Shown piece by piece: positions 6,263 through 14,620 of a stretch of DNA of 64,000 nt. Source of the DNA: an uncultured Collinsella sp. (GTDB taxonomy: Bacteria > Actinomycetota > Coriobacteriia > Coriobacteriales > Coriobacteriaceae); assembly GCA_900545745.1 (NCBI GenBank), contig URAD01000005.1, forward strand, positions 1 through 64,000, written 5' to 3'. The notes beneath the pieces are model-generated. The model worked only from the letters and a program-made list of their open reading frames with translations, made no database searches and was not told the DNA's origin. The translations under genes and the position numbers were made by a program. Each line of letters begins with the position of its first letter. Position 1 is the first letter of the stretch.

Positions 6263-8746
6263 ATGACCGAATACCATGCCATCAGTCGCCGAGCGTTTAC
6301 GCTGGGCCTAGGACTCGCAGCGCTGTCACCGCTGGCAAGCCTGCCCGAAACCGCGGCATTGGGCATTAGCCCGCGGGCAGCCTTTGCGGACGGCACGACC
6401 GGGCCAGCGGACAGCCTCAACAAGTTCGTCATTCGCCTTCGCCCCGCGGGCTATTTTCGCACCGCGAGCGTCAACCAAGACGGCAACGTTCGCGGCAACG
6501 TCTGCCACCTGTTTAACGACGGCACGTCCAGCAAGCTCATCCTTGAGAACGTAACGACCAAGAATGACGATACAAACTGGTATGCCATCCGTACCTTGCT
6601 CAATTTCGAAGAGCACAAGAAGACGGGCTACAGCATTTGGTCGGTCGACGGCGACTCGGATAAAGATGGAAAGGTCATCCACGTATGGAGTGGAGAGTAT
6701 GACAACAAGCCCAGCCGCGCTTTTGCGTTCGAGCGTCAATCAAACGGAGCCTATATCATCCGAGACCGCACGGTCGAGAAAGAAACCGAGAAAAAAGACA
6801 TTAAGTACCTGGCAATAGAATCGAACGGCAAAGACCAGGACAACAACAAGATCTGCCATAAGAGTGAGAGCATTCCGTGGGAGCTCGAACTTATCGGTTA
6901 CGACATGGGCAAGACCAATGCCACGGTTAGCAGCCTCGACTGGATCACATACAGCAGCTACGTCGATGGGCCATGTTGGATGAGCCACGTCGACGACACC
7001 AAGTACCTCGACGAGCTGAGCATCCCGGGCACGCACGATTCGGGCACCTGCAGCGTGGACAACGACACCGAGTCTCAAACCTCGCAAGTAAAATGCCAGC
7101 AGGATTACATCCCCACGCAGCTGCTCGAAGGTATTCGCTATTTTGACATCCGGCTCGGAAAGGGCGATGACCCCGGCATCGACCACGGAGGTTTCTATCT
7201 GTTTAAAAAAGACGGAACCTTTTTGCATCTTTCCCATGTCATAGGCTACTTCAAAACGTTTTTGAAGGAAAACCCGACAGAGACGCTCATCATGCTCGTG
7301 TCGCGCGGCAATGACGAGGCCACCGATGAGGGTATTACGACGGCTTTCGCCAAGGTTTTGGACGAGAACCCCGAGCTGTTCTACACATCGAGCCGCGTCC
7401 CCACGCTAGGCAAGGTGCGCGGAAAGATCGTCCTGCTACGTCGATTTAGGCTCGCCGGCAACAGTGTAAGCGGCCACACGTGGGGCCTCGACCTTACCCA
7501 ATGGGACGAGAAGGCCAAGGCCCACTCCGACAGCACTACCATGTGTCTTGTCCAAGACGCGCGGGGCTTTGAGGAGACCGACGATGCCGGCACCAAAGAA
7601 CCCTATTGCACCAAGGTATACGCCCAGGACAAGTACAAACTCTCGGGAACCGACAAGCTTATCTGGGTCGATAATGCGCTGAAGGAAACGACCGGACGCG
7701 CGCGCAACACGGTTGACGTCAAGGACGCTGACGGGGCCATGATGCAAGTCCAGGAGCGTTGCTGGTCTATCAACTACACCAGCTGCACGGGCTTGTCGCA
7801 CGGAGGCAATCCTTTTACCTCGGCACGAGTAGTCAACGAGCATCTGTATAAGAGCCCGTACATCAATCCCAGCGGCATCGAGGATACAAAGTCAGATTAC
7901 CTCAAGCACATTGGCATCATCGCGTCCGATTTTGTTGACGCGGCACTAGCCCGGAGCATCTACCAGCGCAATTACAACGCGGATCACAAGCCGACAGTTT
8001 CGTGCTGCCTCCCGACCCGCATGCGCATGACGTATGGCGACTCGCTGAGCGATGCCTCACTCCAGGATGGCAAGACCGTTGGCGAGGGCCATTTCCGCCT
8101 CGTCGACAGCAATATCGTTCTTAACGTGGCAGCCTCGGGCCGCGCATTTGCCATCGAATACGTGGATGTCGACGCCCTAGGCAACGAGACCGTTACGGGA
8201 CTGCAAGGTTCCGTGCCCATCGATATCGATCCGCGCGCGCTAACGCCTCATTTTGAGGGGCTCGAAGGCCTTAAGGCCGGCGAGGATGTGCGTGCTAAGA
8301 TTGCGGCATCGCTTGAGGGCAAGCTCGAAAACGATGCCTGCACGGCCCAGCTCGAGTTTGTGCACGACGCGAACGGCGCTCCGGGCACAGCAATGGCCGA
8401 GGGCGAAACATTTGCCACAGGAACGTACTGGGTGCGTGTGAACGGTCTCTTGGGCGACGCGGCGCAGAACTACACGCTCGCCAGCGACGGAGCCGCAAGC
8501 TTTACCGTAGCGGCCTCGGGCAGCGCGGCCGGTGCCGGCACCGACGGTGGCACGGGCTCCAACGAAGGCAACACCAACAAGAACGGTAAGGGCAACAAGA
8601 GCAAGAGCTCGGGCGAAAAGCTCGCCAACACGGGCGACGGCTCCGGCATTGCCGCCGGGCTCGCTGCCGCCGCCGTGGCGACAACGGTCGCCGGCGCGGC
8701 AATGCTTGCCACCGACCGTGAAAACGCTGAGGACGTTGTCGAATAA
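6263..8746 (+). CDS. secreted PI-PLC X-domain protein with Tat signal and LANTG anchor motif
   Basis: 827 residues. The N-terminus has a twin-arginine motif (S8-R9-R10-A-F) before a hydrophobic stretch ending near 'AFA', so Tat export is likely. Residues about 50-215 form a beta-rich, ricin-like region. The catalytic domain follows: 'SIPGTHDSGT' (first His about 257), 'YFDIRLG' (Asp about 295), 'DHGGFYLF' (second His about 308) and 'ETLIMLVSR', matching bacterial phosphatidylinositol-specific phospholipase C. The C-terminus has a Gly/Asn/Lys linker, 'LANTG' (about 786-790), a hydrophobic helix and an acidic tail. LANTG resembles a sortase motif, but the basic tail normally found after the helix is missing. 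GGAGG lies 4 nt before the start. Confidence 0.88.
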   Translation: MTEYHAISRRAFTLGLGLAALSPLASLPETAALGISPRAAFADGTTGPADSLNKFVIRLRPAGYFRTASVNQDGNVRGNVCHLFNDGTSSKLILENVTTKNDDTNWYAIRTLLNFEEHKKTGYSIWSVDGDSDKDGKVIHVWSGEYDNKPSRAFAFERQSNGAYIIRDRTVEKETEKKDIKYLAIESNGKDQDNNKICHKSESIPWELELIGYDMGKTNATVSSLDWITYSSYVDGPCWMSHVDDTKYLDELSIPGTHDSGTCSVDNDTESQTSQVKCQQDYIPTQLLEGIRYFDIRLGKGDDPGIDHGGFYLFKKDGTFLHLSHVIGYFKTFLKENPTETLIMLVSRGNDEATDEGITTAFAKVLDENPELFYTSSRVPTLGKVRGKIVLLRRFRLAGNSVSGHTWGLDLTQWDEKAKAHSDSTTMCLVQDARGFEETDDAGTKEPYCTKVYAQDKYKLSGTDKLIWVDNALKETTGRARNTVDVKDADGAMMQVQERCWSINYTSCTGLSHGGNPFTSARVVNEHLYKSPYINPSGIEDTKSDYLKHIGIIASDFVDAALARSIYQRNYNADHKPTVSCCLPTRMRMTYGDSLSDASLQDGKTVGEGHFRLVDSNIVLNVAASGRAFAIEYVDVDALGNETVTGLQGSVPIDIDPRALTPHFEGLEGLKAGEDVRAKIAASLEGKLENDACTAQLEFVHDANGAPGTAMAEGETFATGTYWVRVNGLLGDAAQNYTLASDGAASFTVAASGSAAGAGTDGGTGSNEGNTNKNGKGNKSKSSGEKLANTGDGSGIAAGLAAAAVATTVAGAAMLATDRENAEDVVE

Positions 8747-8779
8747 GACAGCTGAACTTTGGGCGCATGAACTCGATTA

Positions 8780-8812
8780 GGGGTGCAGAATATCGTTCTG
8801 CACCCCGTTTTT
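8780..8812 (+). terminator. intrinsic terminator after the PI-PLC gene
   Basis: 11-bp stem GGGGTGCAGAA/TTCTGCACCCC with a 5-nt loop, then GTTTTT. It ends 26 nt before the stop of the convergent small gene. Confidence 0.9.
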
Positions 8813-8838
8813 AACCTTGGCCCGAACGCCGACGTCGG

Positions 8839-9108
8839 CTACATCACCATGTTCAACGCGTTCACGAATTCCTGGGCCTTCGCACGGCTACTCAGACTAA
8901 AAACGCAAGCGGTCAACAGCCTGTTGCGCAGGAAGACGTCGCGGCCTTTGATTCTGTTGACACCCGTGATGTCCTTAAGGTAAACGGTCTCGGTATGCTT
9001 GCCACCGAACGTGCCTTTCTTGAGCACCTCGATACGGTTAGGGTAGATCTTGACGTCTTTAAACCTGCCCGAACCTTTGTCCTGAAACAGCAAGGTGTTG
9101 TTGTCCAT
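8839..9108 (-). CDS. small PH-like domain protein, function unknown
   Basis: 89-residue protein rich in alternating hydrophobic residues. The pattern 'FKDVKIYPNRIEVLKKG' then 'VYLKDITGVNRIKGRDVFL' and a C-terminal helix 'AKAQEFVNALNMV' resembles a bacterial PH-like domain. The ATG at 9108 has GGGAG 8 nt upstream; an upstream in-frame extension to 9153 lacks such a site. It is single-gene, convergent with the PI-PLC gene and divergent from the nuclease gene. The biological role cannot be told from the sequence. Confidence 0.7.
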   Translation of the reverse strand: MDNNTLLFQDKGSGRFKDVKIYPNRIEVLKKGTFGGKHTETVYLKDITGVNRIKGRDVFLRNRLLTACVFSLSSRAKAQEFVNALNMVM

Positions 9109-9275
9109 GCGCGTCACTCCCGTGGGGTTCGCTAAAACTGCCTCTATGGTCACATTTTAGCCGTCCCAAACTGCCACGCGAAGGCGCCCGGAAGGCATCG
9201 CGATTCGTGTCCGCGCGAGGCTTTAAACTAAATGCAATATAGATGCACTTCTCAAGAGGAAGGCTGGCGACAGTG

Positions 9276-10319
9276 ATGGGTGAACTGGTAAACCGCGGAG
9301 AAATGGCAATTGTGCCCGAAGGTTTTTACAAGCAGGTTTCCTCGATTCTCAATGCCGCTCGCGACAAGGCCTATACCGCCGTTAACTTTGCGATGGTCGA
9401 AGCGTATTGGGAGATCGGCAAGAGCATTGTTGAGGAGCAGGGCGGAGAAGAGCGCGCCAGGTATGGAGAGGCGCCGCTCAAGGCCCTCGCAATCAGACTT
9501 ACCAAGGATTTTGGCAAAGGCTTTGAGGCGAGGGAACTGCGCAAAATGCGCCAGCTATATCTCGTATTCCCAATTCGGGACTCACTGCGTCCCGAATTGA
9601 GCTGGACACATTACCGCAGGTTGATGCGCATTTCCGATCCCGAAGCCCGCACTTGGTACATGAACGAATGCGCCGACTCTCGCTGGAGCACGCGCCAGCT
9701 CGAGCGCCAAATCAACACCATGTTCCGCGAGCGTCTACTCGCCAGCAAGGACAAAGAGACCGTCGCTCAGGAAATCCAAAAGAGTGCCCCGGCTCGTCGA
9801 CCCGAGGACATCATTCGCGATCCATATGTACTGGAGTTTTTAGGCTTCTCGGACGATACTGCGTTTCGCGAGAGCGATCTAGAGCAGGCACTCATCACAC
9901 ATCTCCAGAAGTTTCTGCTAGAGCCTGGCCGCGGCTTCGCTTTTGAGGCGCGCCAAAAGCGTATCACCTTCGATGGGCGCCACTTCTATATTGACCTCGT
10001 GTTTTACAACTATCTGATGCGCTGTTTCGTTCTCATCGACCTTAAGACTGATGATCTCACGCATCAGGACTTGGGCCAGATGCAAATGTACGTGAACTAC
10101 TACACGCGCGAGCTCATGAATGAAGGCGACAACCCGCCCATAGGCATTGTTCTCTGCGCAGACAAAAGCAATTCGATTGTCGAATACACGCTGCCCAAAG
10201 ACAACGACCAAGTGTTTGCCGCCAAATATCTGCCGTATCTTCCAAGCAAGGAGGAGCTGGCACGCGAGCTGAGCGCCGAGTACCGCGCCATCAACGAAGC
10301 GACGAACGTCGAGGCGTAA
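9276..10319 (+). CDS. YhcG/DUF1016-family PD-(D/E)XK nuclease
   Basis: 347 residues. The N-terminal helical DUF1016 domain (about 1-165) has 'AYWEIGKSIVEEQ' and 'WTHYRRLMRI'. The C-terminal nuclease domain has 'FYIDLVFYN' and 'CFVLIDLKT', the Asp and Lys-bearing strands of the PD-(D/E)XK fold, and 'DLGQMQMYVNYY'. Start choice is between GTG 9273 and ATG 9276, both a suitable distance after AGAGGAAGG. The family occurs as stand-alone genes and in association with restriction or mobile loci. Here there is no methylase or other restriction gene beside it. DNA cleavage or repair function is inferred from the fold. Confidence 0.88.
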   Translation: MGELVNRGEMAIVPEGFYKQVSSILNAARDKAYTAVNFAMVEAYWEIGKSIVEEQGGEERARYGEAPLKALAIRLTKDFGKGFEARELRKMRQLYLVFPIRDSLRPELSWTHYRRLMRISDPEARTWYMNECADSRWSTRQLERQINTMFRERLLASKDKETVAQEIQKSAPARRPEDIIRDPYVLEFLGFSDDTAFRESDLEQALITHLQKFLLEPGRGFAFEARQKRITFDGRHFYIDLVFYNYLMRCFVLIDLKTDDLTHQDLGQMQMYVNYYTRELMNEGDNPPIGIVLCADKSNSIVEYTLPKDNDQVFAAKYLPYLPSKEELARELSAEYRAINEATNVEA

Positions 10320-10504
10320 GGGCAACAGCACAGTACGGCCGACACCGCCGCAGCCGTCGCAGGCATACTCACGGTTGTGACGCACACTACGGAACAATAC
10401 CGGTCATGGACGCCGGCGACGACATCCTAGCCGTGGCTGGCAAGCGTGACCCGACAGGTAAAAACGCGACCTTCGTCTGATGTGGGCCCATTGGCTGCCA
10501 CAGA

Positions 10505-10530
10505 AAAGGGCCGGTTGCAGCCGGCCCTTT
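10505..10530. terminator. GC-rich hairpin between convergent genes, bidirectional terminator candidate
   Basis: A perfect 10-bp stem, AAAGGGCCGG (10505-10514) and CCGGCCCTTT (10521-10530), sits between the YhcG gene (+) and the zinc-ribbon gene (-). The U-tract is short on the plus strand (TTT) and better on the minus strand (TTTTCT). The rest of the 10320-10695 gap has no credible gene. Confidence 0.65.
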
Positions 10531-10578
10531 AGACGATAATACCTGCGTTGCCCGCGCTTCCGAAGTGTGACTAGCTGA

Positions 10579-10640
10579 GGAGCGGGTTCCGCGGCACAAC
10601 TTGATTTTACCCAGCGGGGTGGCTCTTGTGCAGCCGCTCC
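10579..10640. other. nested-stem intergenic structure, possible small RNA or processing element
   Basis: An outer stem GGAGCGG (10579-10585)/CCGCTCC (10634-10640) encloses an inner stem GCACAA (10594-10599)/TTGTGC (10626-10631). The 62-nt length and the absence of T-loop or anticodon sequence argue against a tRNA. No promoter or function is evident. Confidence 0.3.
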
Positions 10641-10695
10641 ACCGTTTATTTACATCCACTTCCCGTTAATCGACTGGACAGCAGCTCGCGCTCCC

Positions 10696-12033
10696 CTACT
10701 TCCCAAAGATCGCGGCGAACAAGCCCTTGCGTTTGGGCTTTTCTTCTCGGTAGGAGCCCTCGGCTGCGGCCGCCACCTGCTGCGGTTGCTCGCCGCCTCC
10801 GCGGCGCACGATCTGGTATAGGAACGGCGATTTAACGTATTTGACCTCGATAGGCGTGGCGTGCACGGTACTTTCACCGGACAGATGCAGGCTCGGATTG
10901 AGCGGGGCCACGATATGCGTCTCGCGCTTGTCGCTAAACACCACTGCGGCCGCGCGACCTGTCTGGCCATTTACAGCGATGCGCACTTGCTCGCCGTCGC
11001 GACTGTCCGTTGCTGGGCGATCGACAAAGTAGACCGGCACCATCACCAGACCGTCTTTGTGCTTGCGGGCCTTGCGTGCCCACGTGCGGATGCTCTTTTT
11101 ATTGAGCCCCAGGGCTGCTGCGGCATCGTTGCCCGCAATATCGAGCGCCAGCTTGTCAATGACCACCTGGTCCTTAGTGGACGCATCGACGGAGACGACG
11201 CGGAAGTCACCTTCCTGCATGGCGGGATCGAACGGCCCCACCTTGCCAAAGTCCCACGGCTCCAGAATACCCATAAGGCGAACGTCCAGGTAGTTGGCCC
11301 TGGGGTATGCCCAGTCGAGCACCTCGTAGTACACCAGGGTTTCCTTGCTCAGGCCCTTGCCCGGGAAGCTCGCCATCATGCGCAGGTCCGCCAGCGCCAT
11401 GGGGAAATAGAAGAGCATCATGTCGTTTTGGATCGCATCTTCCACGTCGTGCCCGGCAAAGGCATCCGGGTACTGGCGCACCAGCTGCAGCGCGTTGGCA
11501 CGTGCCTGCTGCGGCGAGATTTCGCAGGGAATACCCTGATCCGGCACATACTCCGCACCCACGCCCATGGTCAGACGCTTGCTAAACGTCCCCGGCTTGA
11601 GCAGGTCGGCAATGCCGATCTTGTTGCCGCAGGACGGGCACTCAAACACGCGCTGGGTCGACTCGCCCTCAAAGGACGCACCACAGAAGGGGCAAGGAAT
11701 ACTCACATGCGTGGCCTCTTGGAACTCCTGCGCCGTGCCGCGATCCTCCCACAGCAGATGTTCCAGGACCGACTGATTGCGCCAGTGCGAATTGAAGAAA
11801 TACCAGTCCGGGTCCTCCGGGCGCTCGAGTTGCGACACATGCGTGAGCTTGAGCAGTCCATCCACCACCGTCAGCGGCGTATGGCGAATGCCCAGGGCGC
11901 TCTTGGGCTCTCCGACGTCCGCCTGCCACGGAACGACCGTGCCGCAATAGGCGCACTCAAAGCTGCGCTTAGCCTGGTGCGAGTACATAGGGCCGCCGCA
12001 GTTTTGACATTTAATGGCAAACATCTCGTCCAT
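10696..12033 (-). CDS. protein with two zinc ribbons, function unknown
   Basis: 445 residues. The first zinc ribbon is C-x2-C at 'CQNCGG' with its partner 'CAYCG' (about residues 9-32). The second is 'CPFCGAS' with 'CPSCGN' (about 115-140). The long middle region (150-390) is mixed alpha/beta with 'NKKSIRTWARKARKHKDGLVMVP' split by a Gly/Asp loop. The C-terminus is Gly/Gln/Lys-rich and ends 'GLFAAIFGK'. AAAGGAGG lies 8 nt before the ATG at 12033. Nothing here is catalytic. Zinc ribbons suggest nucleic-acid or protein binding. It diverges from the CDF exporter gene. Confidence 0.8.
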   Translation of the reverse strand: MDEMFAIKCQNCGGPMYSHQAKRSFECAYCGTVVPWQADVGEPKSALGIRHTPLTVVDGLLKLTHVSQLERPEDPDWYFFNSHWRNQSVLEHLLWEDRGTAQEFQEATHVSIPCPFCGASFEGESTQRVFECPSCGNKIGIADLLKPGTFSKRLTMGVGAEYVPDQGIPCEISPQQARANALQLVRQYPDAFAGHDVEDAIQNDMMLFYFPMALADLRMMASFPGKGLSKETLVYYEVLDWAYPRANYLDVRLMGILEPWDFGKVGPFDPAMQEGDFRVVSVDASTKDQVVIDKLALDIAGNDAAAALGLNKKSIRTWARKARKHKDGLVMVPVYFVDRPATDSRDGEQVRIAVNGQTGRAAAVVFSDKRETHIVAPLNPSLHLSGESTVHATPIEVKYVKSPFLYQIVRRGGGEQPQQVAAAAEGSYREEKPKRKGLFAAIFGK

Positions 12034-12251
12034 GGAAACGTCCTCCTTTGCACAGGGGCTGTCGACATTAAGTATGTCGAGCAAGCAGGCACATGCCCAT
12101 ACCCATGTGGCCCAAAATGGACCACCCAGGCAGACGAGAAGGCTCGCTCGTTAGCACCAGCAGACTATTGCTGCATTTTCTGAGCATCGGTGCACGGCGC
12201 CCCCGCGCGAGCTACACTATCCCCTTAAACATGATTGTGAGGACGACCGCT

Positions 12252-13433
12252 ATGCTATTTGTAAATCGGCTGGTACATACGCTTGTTCCCGGCAGCGAGA
12301 GCGAGCCGGTCGATGCATCTTGCCGCACCAACGCGGGCTTTTCCGCAAGCCTCGTCTGCATTGGCCTCAACATCACCCTGTGCCTGGCCAAGGGCATCGC
12401 GGGCCTGCTCGCCGGCTCCGTCTCCCTCATCGCCGACGCTTTCAACAACCTCTCCGATGCCTCGAGCAACATCGTGAGCCTGCTCGGGTTCCGCCTTGCC
12501 AGCCGCCCGGCAGACGAAGGCCACCCCTATGGCCACGGTCGCTATGAGTACCTAGCCGGCCTGTTCGTCGCCGTCCTGGTTTGCGCCGTCGGCATCAATC
12601 TGATCCTCGAGTCGGTCACTAAGATCATCAAGCCTTCCCCCACCGTGTATTCGGCGCTCTCCATGGCCGCCCTTGTTCTGTCCATGCTCGTTAAGCTCTG
12701 GATGGCAGCGTTCAACCGCACGCTGGGCGATCGCATCGACTCGGAGACGCTCATCGCCACGGCACAGGACTCCAAAAACGACGTCATCACCTCGGGCTCG
12801 GTCTTGGTGGCGGCGTTTATTTCGCAGACGACCGGCTTTGACCTCGATGGCTGGGCAGGCCTGGGTGTGGGCATCTTTATCTGCATCAGCGGCATGGGCC
12901 TAGTGCGTGACGCCATCAGCCCGTTGCTGGGGCAAGCGCCCGACCCCAAGCTCGTCCAGGCAATCCGCGACAAGATCATGTCCTATCCGCAGGTCTTGGG
13001 TACGCACGACCTCATGGTGCACGACTACGGCCCCGGTCGTCAGTTTGCCAGCGCCCACGTGGAGATGCCCGGCGAGGGCGACGCATTTGAGCACCACGAG
13101 ATTCTGGACACCATCGAGCACGACATCAAGCGCCAGATGGGCATCGATATCACGCTGCACTGCGACCCCATCGCCACCACTGGCGACGACCTGCGCGGCT
13201 GGGTCAAGCGCGGCGTCATGCAGATCGATCCCGCGCTCTCCATCCACGACCTGCACGAGCACGACGGGTTCGTTTCGTTTGACCTGGTGCGTCCCGACGG
13301 CTTTGACATATCCGACGAGGAGCTGCTGGAGCTCGTCACGCGCATCGTGCACGAGCGCCGGCCCGACGTCTCATGCGTCGTCACGTTTGATTCGGGCTTT
13401 AGCTCGCCCGAGCGTCCGGCCGAGCAGCTGTAG
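12252..13433 (+). CDS. cation diffusion facilitator, probably manganese-type exporter
   Basis: 393 residues with a six-helix CDF membrane domain and a cytoplasmic tail of about 180 residues. Signatures are 'LIADAFNNLSD' in helix 2, 'HPYGHGRYEYLA' after it, and 'AQDSKNDVITSGS' in helix 5. The transport site reads Asn65-x3-Asp69 plus Asp173-x3-Asp177. Zinc exporters have His in helix 5, whereas an Asn/Asp/Asp/Asp set is typical of Mn(II) exporters such as MntE, so manganese is the favoured ion. The ATG at 12252 has GAGGACG 6 nt before it; an earlier in-frame ATG at 12231 lacks such spacing. It is convergent with the next gene. Confidence 0.88.
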   Translation: MLFVNRLVHTLVPGSESEPVDASCRTNAGFSASLVCIGLNITLCLAKGIAGLLAGSVSLIADAFNNLSDASSNIVSLLGFRLASRPADEGHPYGHGRYEYLAGLFVAVLVCAVGINLILESVTKIIKPSPTVYSALSMAALVLSMLVKLWMAAFNRTLGDRIDSETLIATAQDSKNDVITSGSVLVAAFISQTTGFDLDGWAGLGVGIFICISGMGLVRDAISPLLGQAPDPKLVQAIRDKIMSYPQVLGTHDLMVHDYGPGRQFASAHVEMPGEGDAFEHHEILDTIEHDIKRQMGIDITLHCDPIATTGDDLRGWVKRGVMQIDPALSIHDLHEHDGFVSFDLVRPDGFDISDEELLELVTRIVHERRPDVSCVVTFDSGFSSPERPAEQL

Positions 13434-13451
13434 CCCCGCTCCGCTCGTCCG

Positions 13452-14441
13452 CTAGTTTCCCTGCGCGCCCGAGATGCCGTTTTGCAGGGCGTTCCAGGCA
13501 TCCGTCGCCATGCCGCCCAAGTTCTGCGCGGTATCGCCCAGATTTTGTGCCGTGTCGCCCAGCTCTTGCGCCTTGTCTCCCAACTCCTGTGCCTTGTTGC
13601 TCAAGTCCTCCAGCGTATTGGAGCTCGAACTGTCGGTACCGCTTTGGCCGTCGGACGAGTTGCCCGAGCTGTTCTTGTGCGTGAGTTGAATTTCGAGGTT
13701 GCCGTTGTCGTTATAGTAGGCAGAAGTAACGACCCAGTTGGCATCGACGACGGGCGTTGAGCCATCATCAGTCAGGACCACGGCATTCGAAAGATCGGCG
13801 CCGCGCGACTTGAGGATCTTCTTGGCGTTGGACCAGTACTGCCCCGGGATATCGCTCAGATCGACGGCGCTAGACGAGGCGGACTCAGTTTGCTCGGCAG
13901 TGGCATCGGCCGTTGAACTCCCTCGCTTGTTGAGCATGCCCGACACGATGGCAAACACAACCGACAGCGCAAAGAAGATCGCCAGCACGATGAGGATCTT
14001 CTTGATCACGCTCGACGAACGCGACGGCTTCTTCTCCTCGTCCTCGCCATATTGCGGAATCGACTTGGGGTACTCGCGATACGGCTGGCGCGACTCGTAG
14101 CGAGGCTGCGCCGTGCGAGGCATATACGTCGTCTGCTGAGGCTGCGGAATGGGATTCTGCGGCAGGTCATCATAGGGATTCGGCGTCGAGGCGGCATAAG
14201 AATCCTGCGGCGCGTAATCAAACGGGTCCGGAGCTGCGTTGCTATAGGGGCCTTGCGAAGATGCAGCGTAAGAATCCTGCGCCGTGTCACCATAGCCCAT
14301 AACCCGGGTGGGCTCGGCAGAAGGCTGCGTCGCGGCGGGGTCGGTATAACCGGGGTTGGGAACAACGCGGGTCGCATCGGCGCTATCGCCAGCCTGCGCG
14401 GAACCGTAGCCGCCCATCACGGTTGTCTTGTCCTGATCCAT
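13452..14441 (-). CDS. single-pass membrane protein with Pro/Tyr/Gln-rich N-terminus and heptad-like C-terminal repeats
   Basis: 329 residues. Residues 1-135 are disordered and rich in Pro, Gln, Tyr and Asp. A Lys-flanked transmembrane helix follows ('IKKILIVLAIFFALSVVFAI', about 144-165). The outer part holds a compact domain ('DIPGQYWSNAKKILKSRGA') reminiscent of PASTA-like or related extracellular modules. It then has a Ser/Asn linker and a seven-residue repeat 'AQELGDK/AQELGDT/AQNLGDT/AQNLGGM'. GAAAGGA precedes the start. Function is not recognised. The architecture suits an envelope protein with a cytoplasmic interaction tail. Confidence 0.8.
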   Translation of the reverse strand: MDQDKTTVMGGYGSAQAGDSADATRVVPNPGYTDPAATQPSAEPTRVMGYGDTAQDSYAASSQGPYSNAAPDPFDYAPQDSYAASTPNPYDDLPQNPIPQPQQTTYMPRTAQPRYESRQPYREYPKSIPQYGEDEEKKPSRSSSVIKKILIVLAIFFALSVVFAIVSGMLNKRGSSTADATAEQTESASSSAVDLSDIPGQYWSNAKKILKSRGADLSNAVVLTDDGSTPVVDANWVVTSAYYNDNGNLEIQLTHKNSSGNSSDGQSGTDSSSSNTLEDLSNKAQELGDKAQELGDTAQNLGDTAQNLGGMATDAWNALQNGISGAQGN

Positions 14442-14559
14442 GCAACGATTCCTTTCCGTCGCGCGTGAGCCTCAAGTTATCCATGCATTCTACCCGCGCA
14501 AAAGCCTATGATGGACGGAGCCCGTCGGTATCTACAAGACATGCGCGGGCCTAAGGATC

Positions 14560-14595
14560 AAAAAGCCCCGCCGGGCCTTGTGGGCGCGGCGGGGC
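14560..14595 (-). terminator. intrinsic terminator of fhs
   Basis: On the minus strand GCCCCGCC (14595-14588) pairs with GGCGGGGC (14572-14565), followed by TTTTT. Confidence 0.88.
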
Positions 14596-14620
14596 GGGCT
14601 AGCAGCTATGGACAGCAGGC

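Noticed and set aside
10406..10480. short plus-strand frame beginning MDAGDDILAVAG
   Set aside because: Only 24 codons, no ribosome binding site; may be a remnant of a longer gene but cannot be supported.
10579..10640. possible tRNA
   Set aside because: 62 nt, no T-loop GTTCGA, no anticodon arm of correct size; kept only as an unassigned structure.
10387..10659. 90-codon minus-strand frame in the gap after the YhcG gene
   Set aside because: Contains the bidirectional hairpin and the nested stem, no ribosome binding site, composition unlike coding sequence here.
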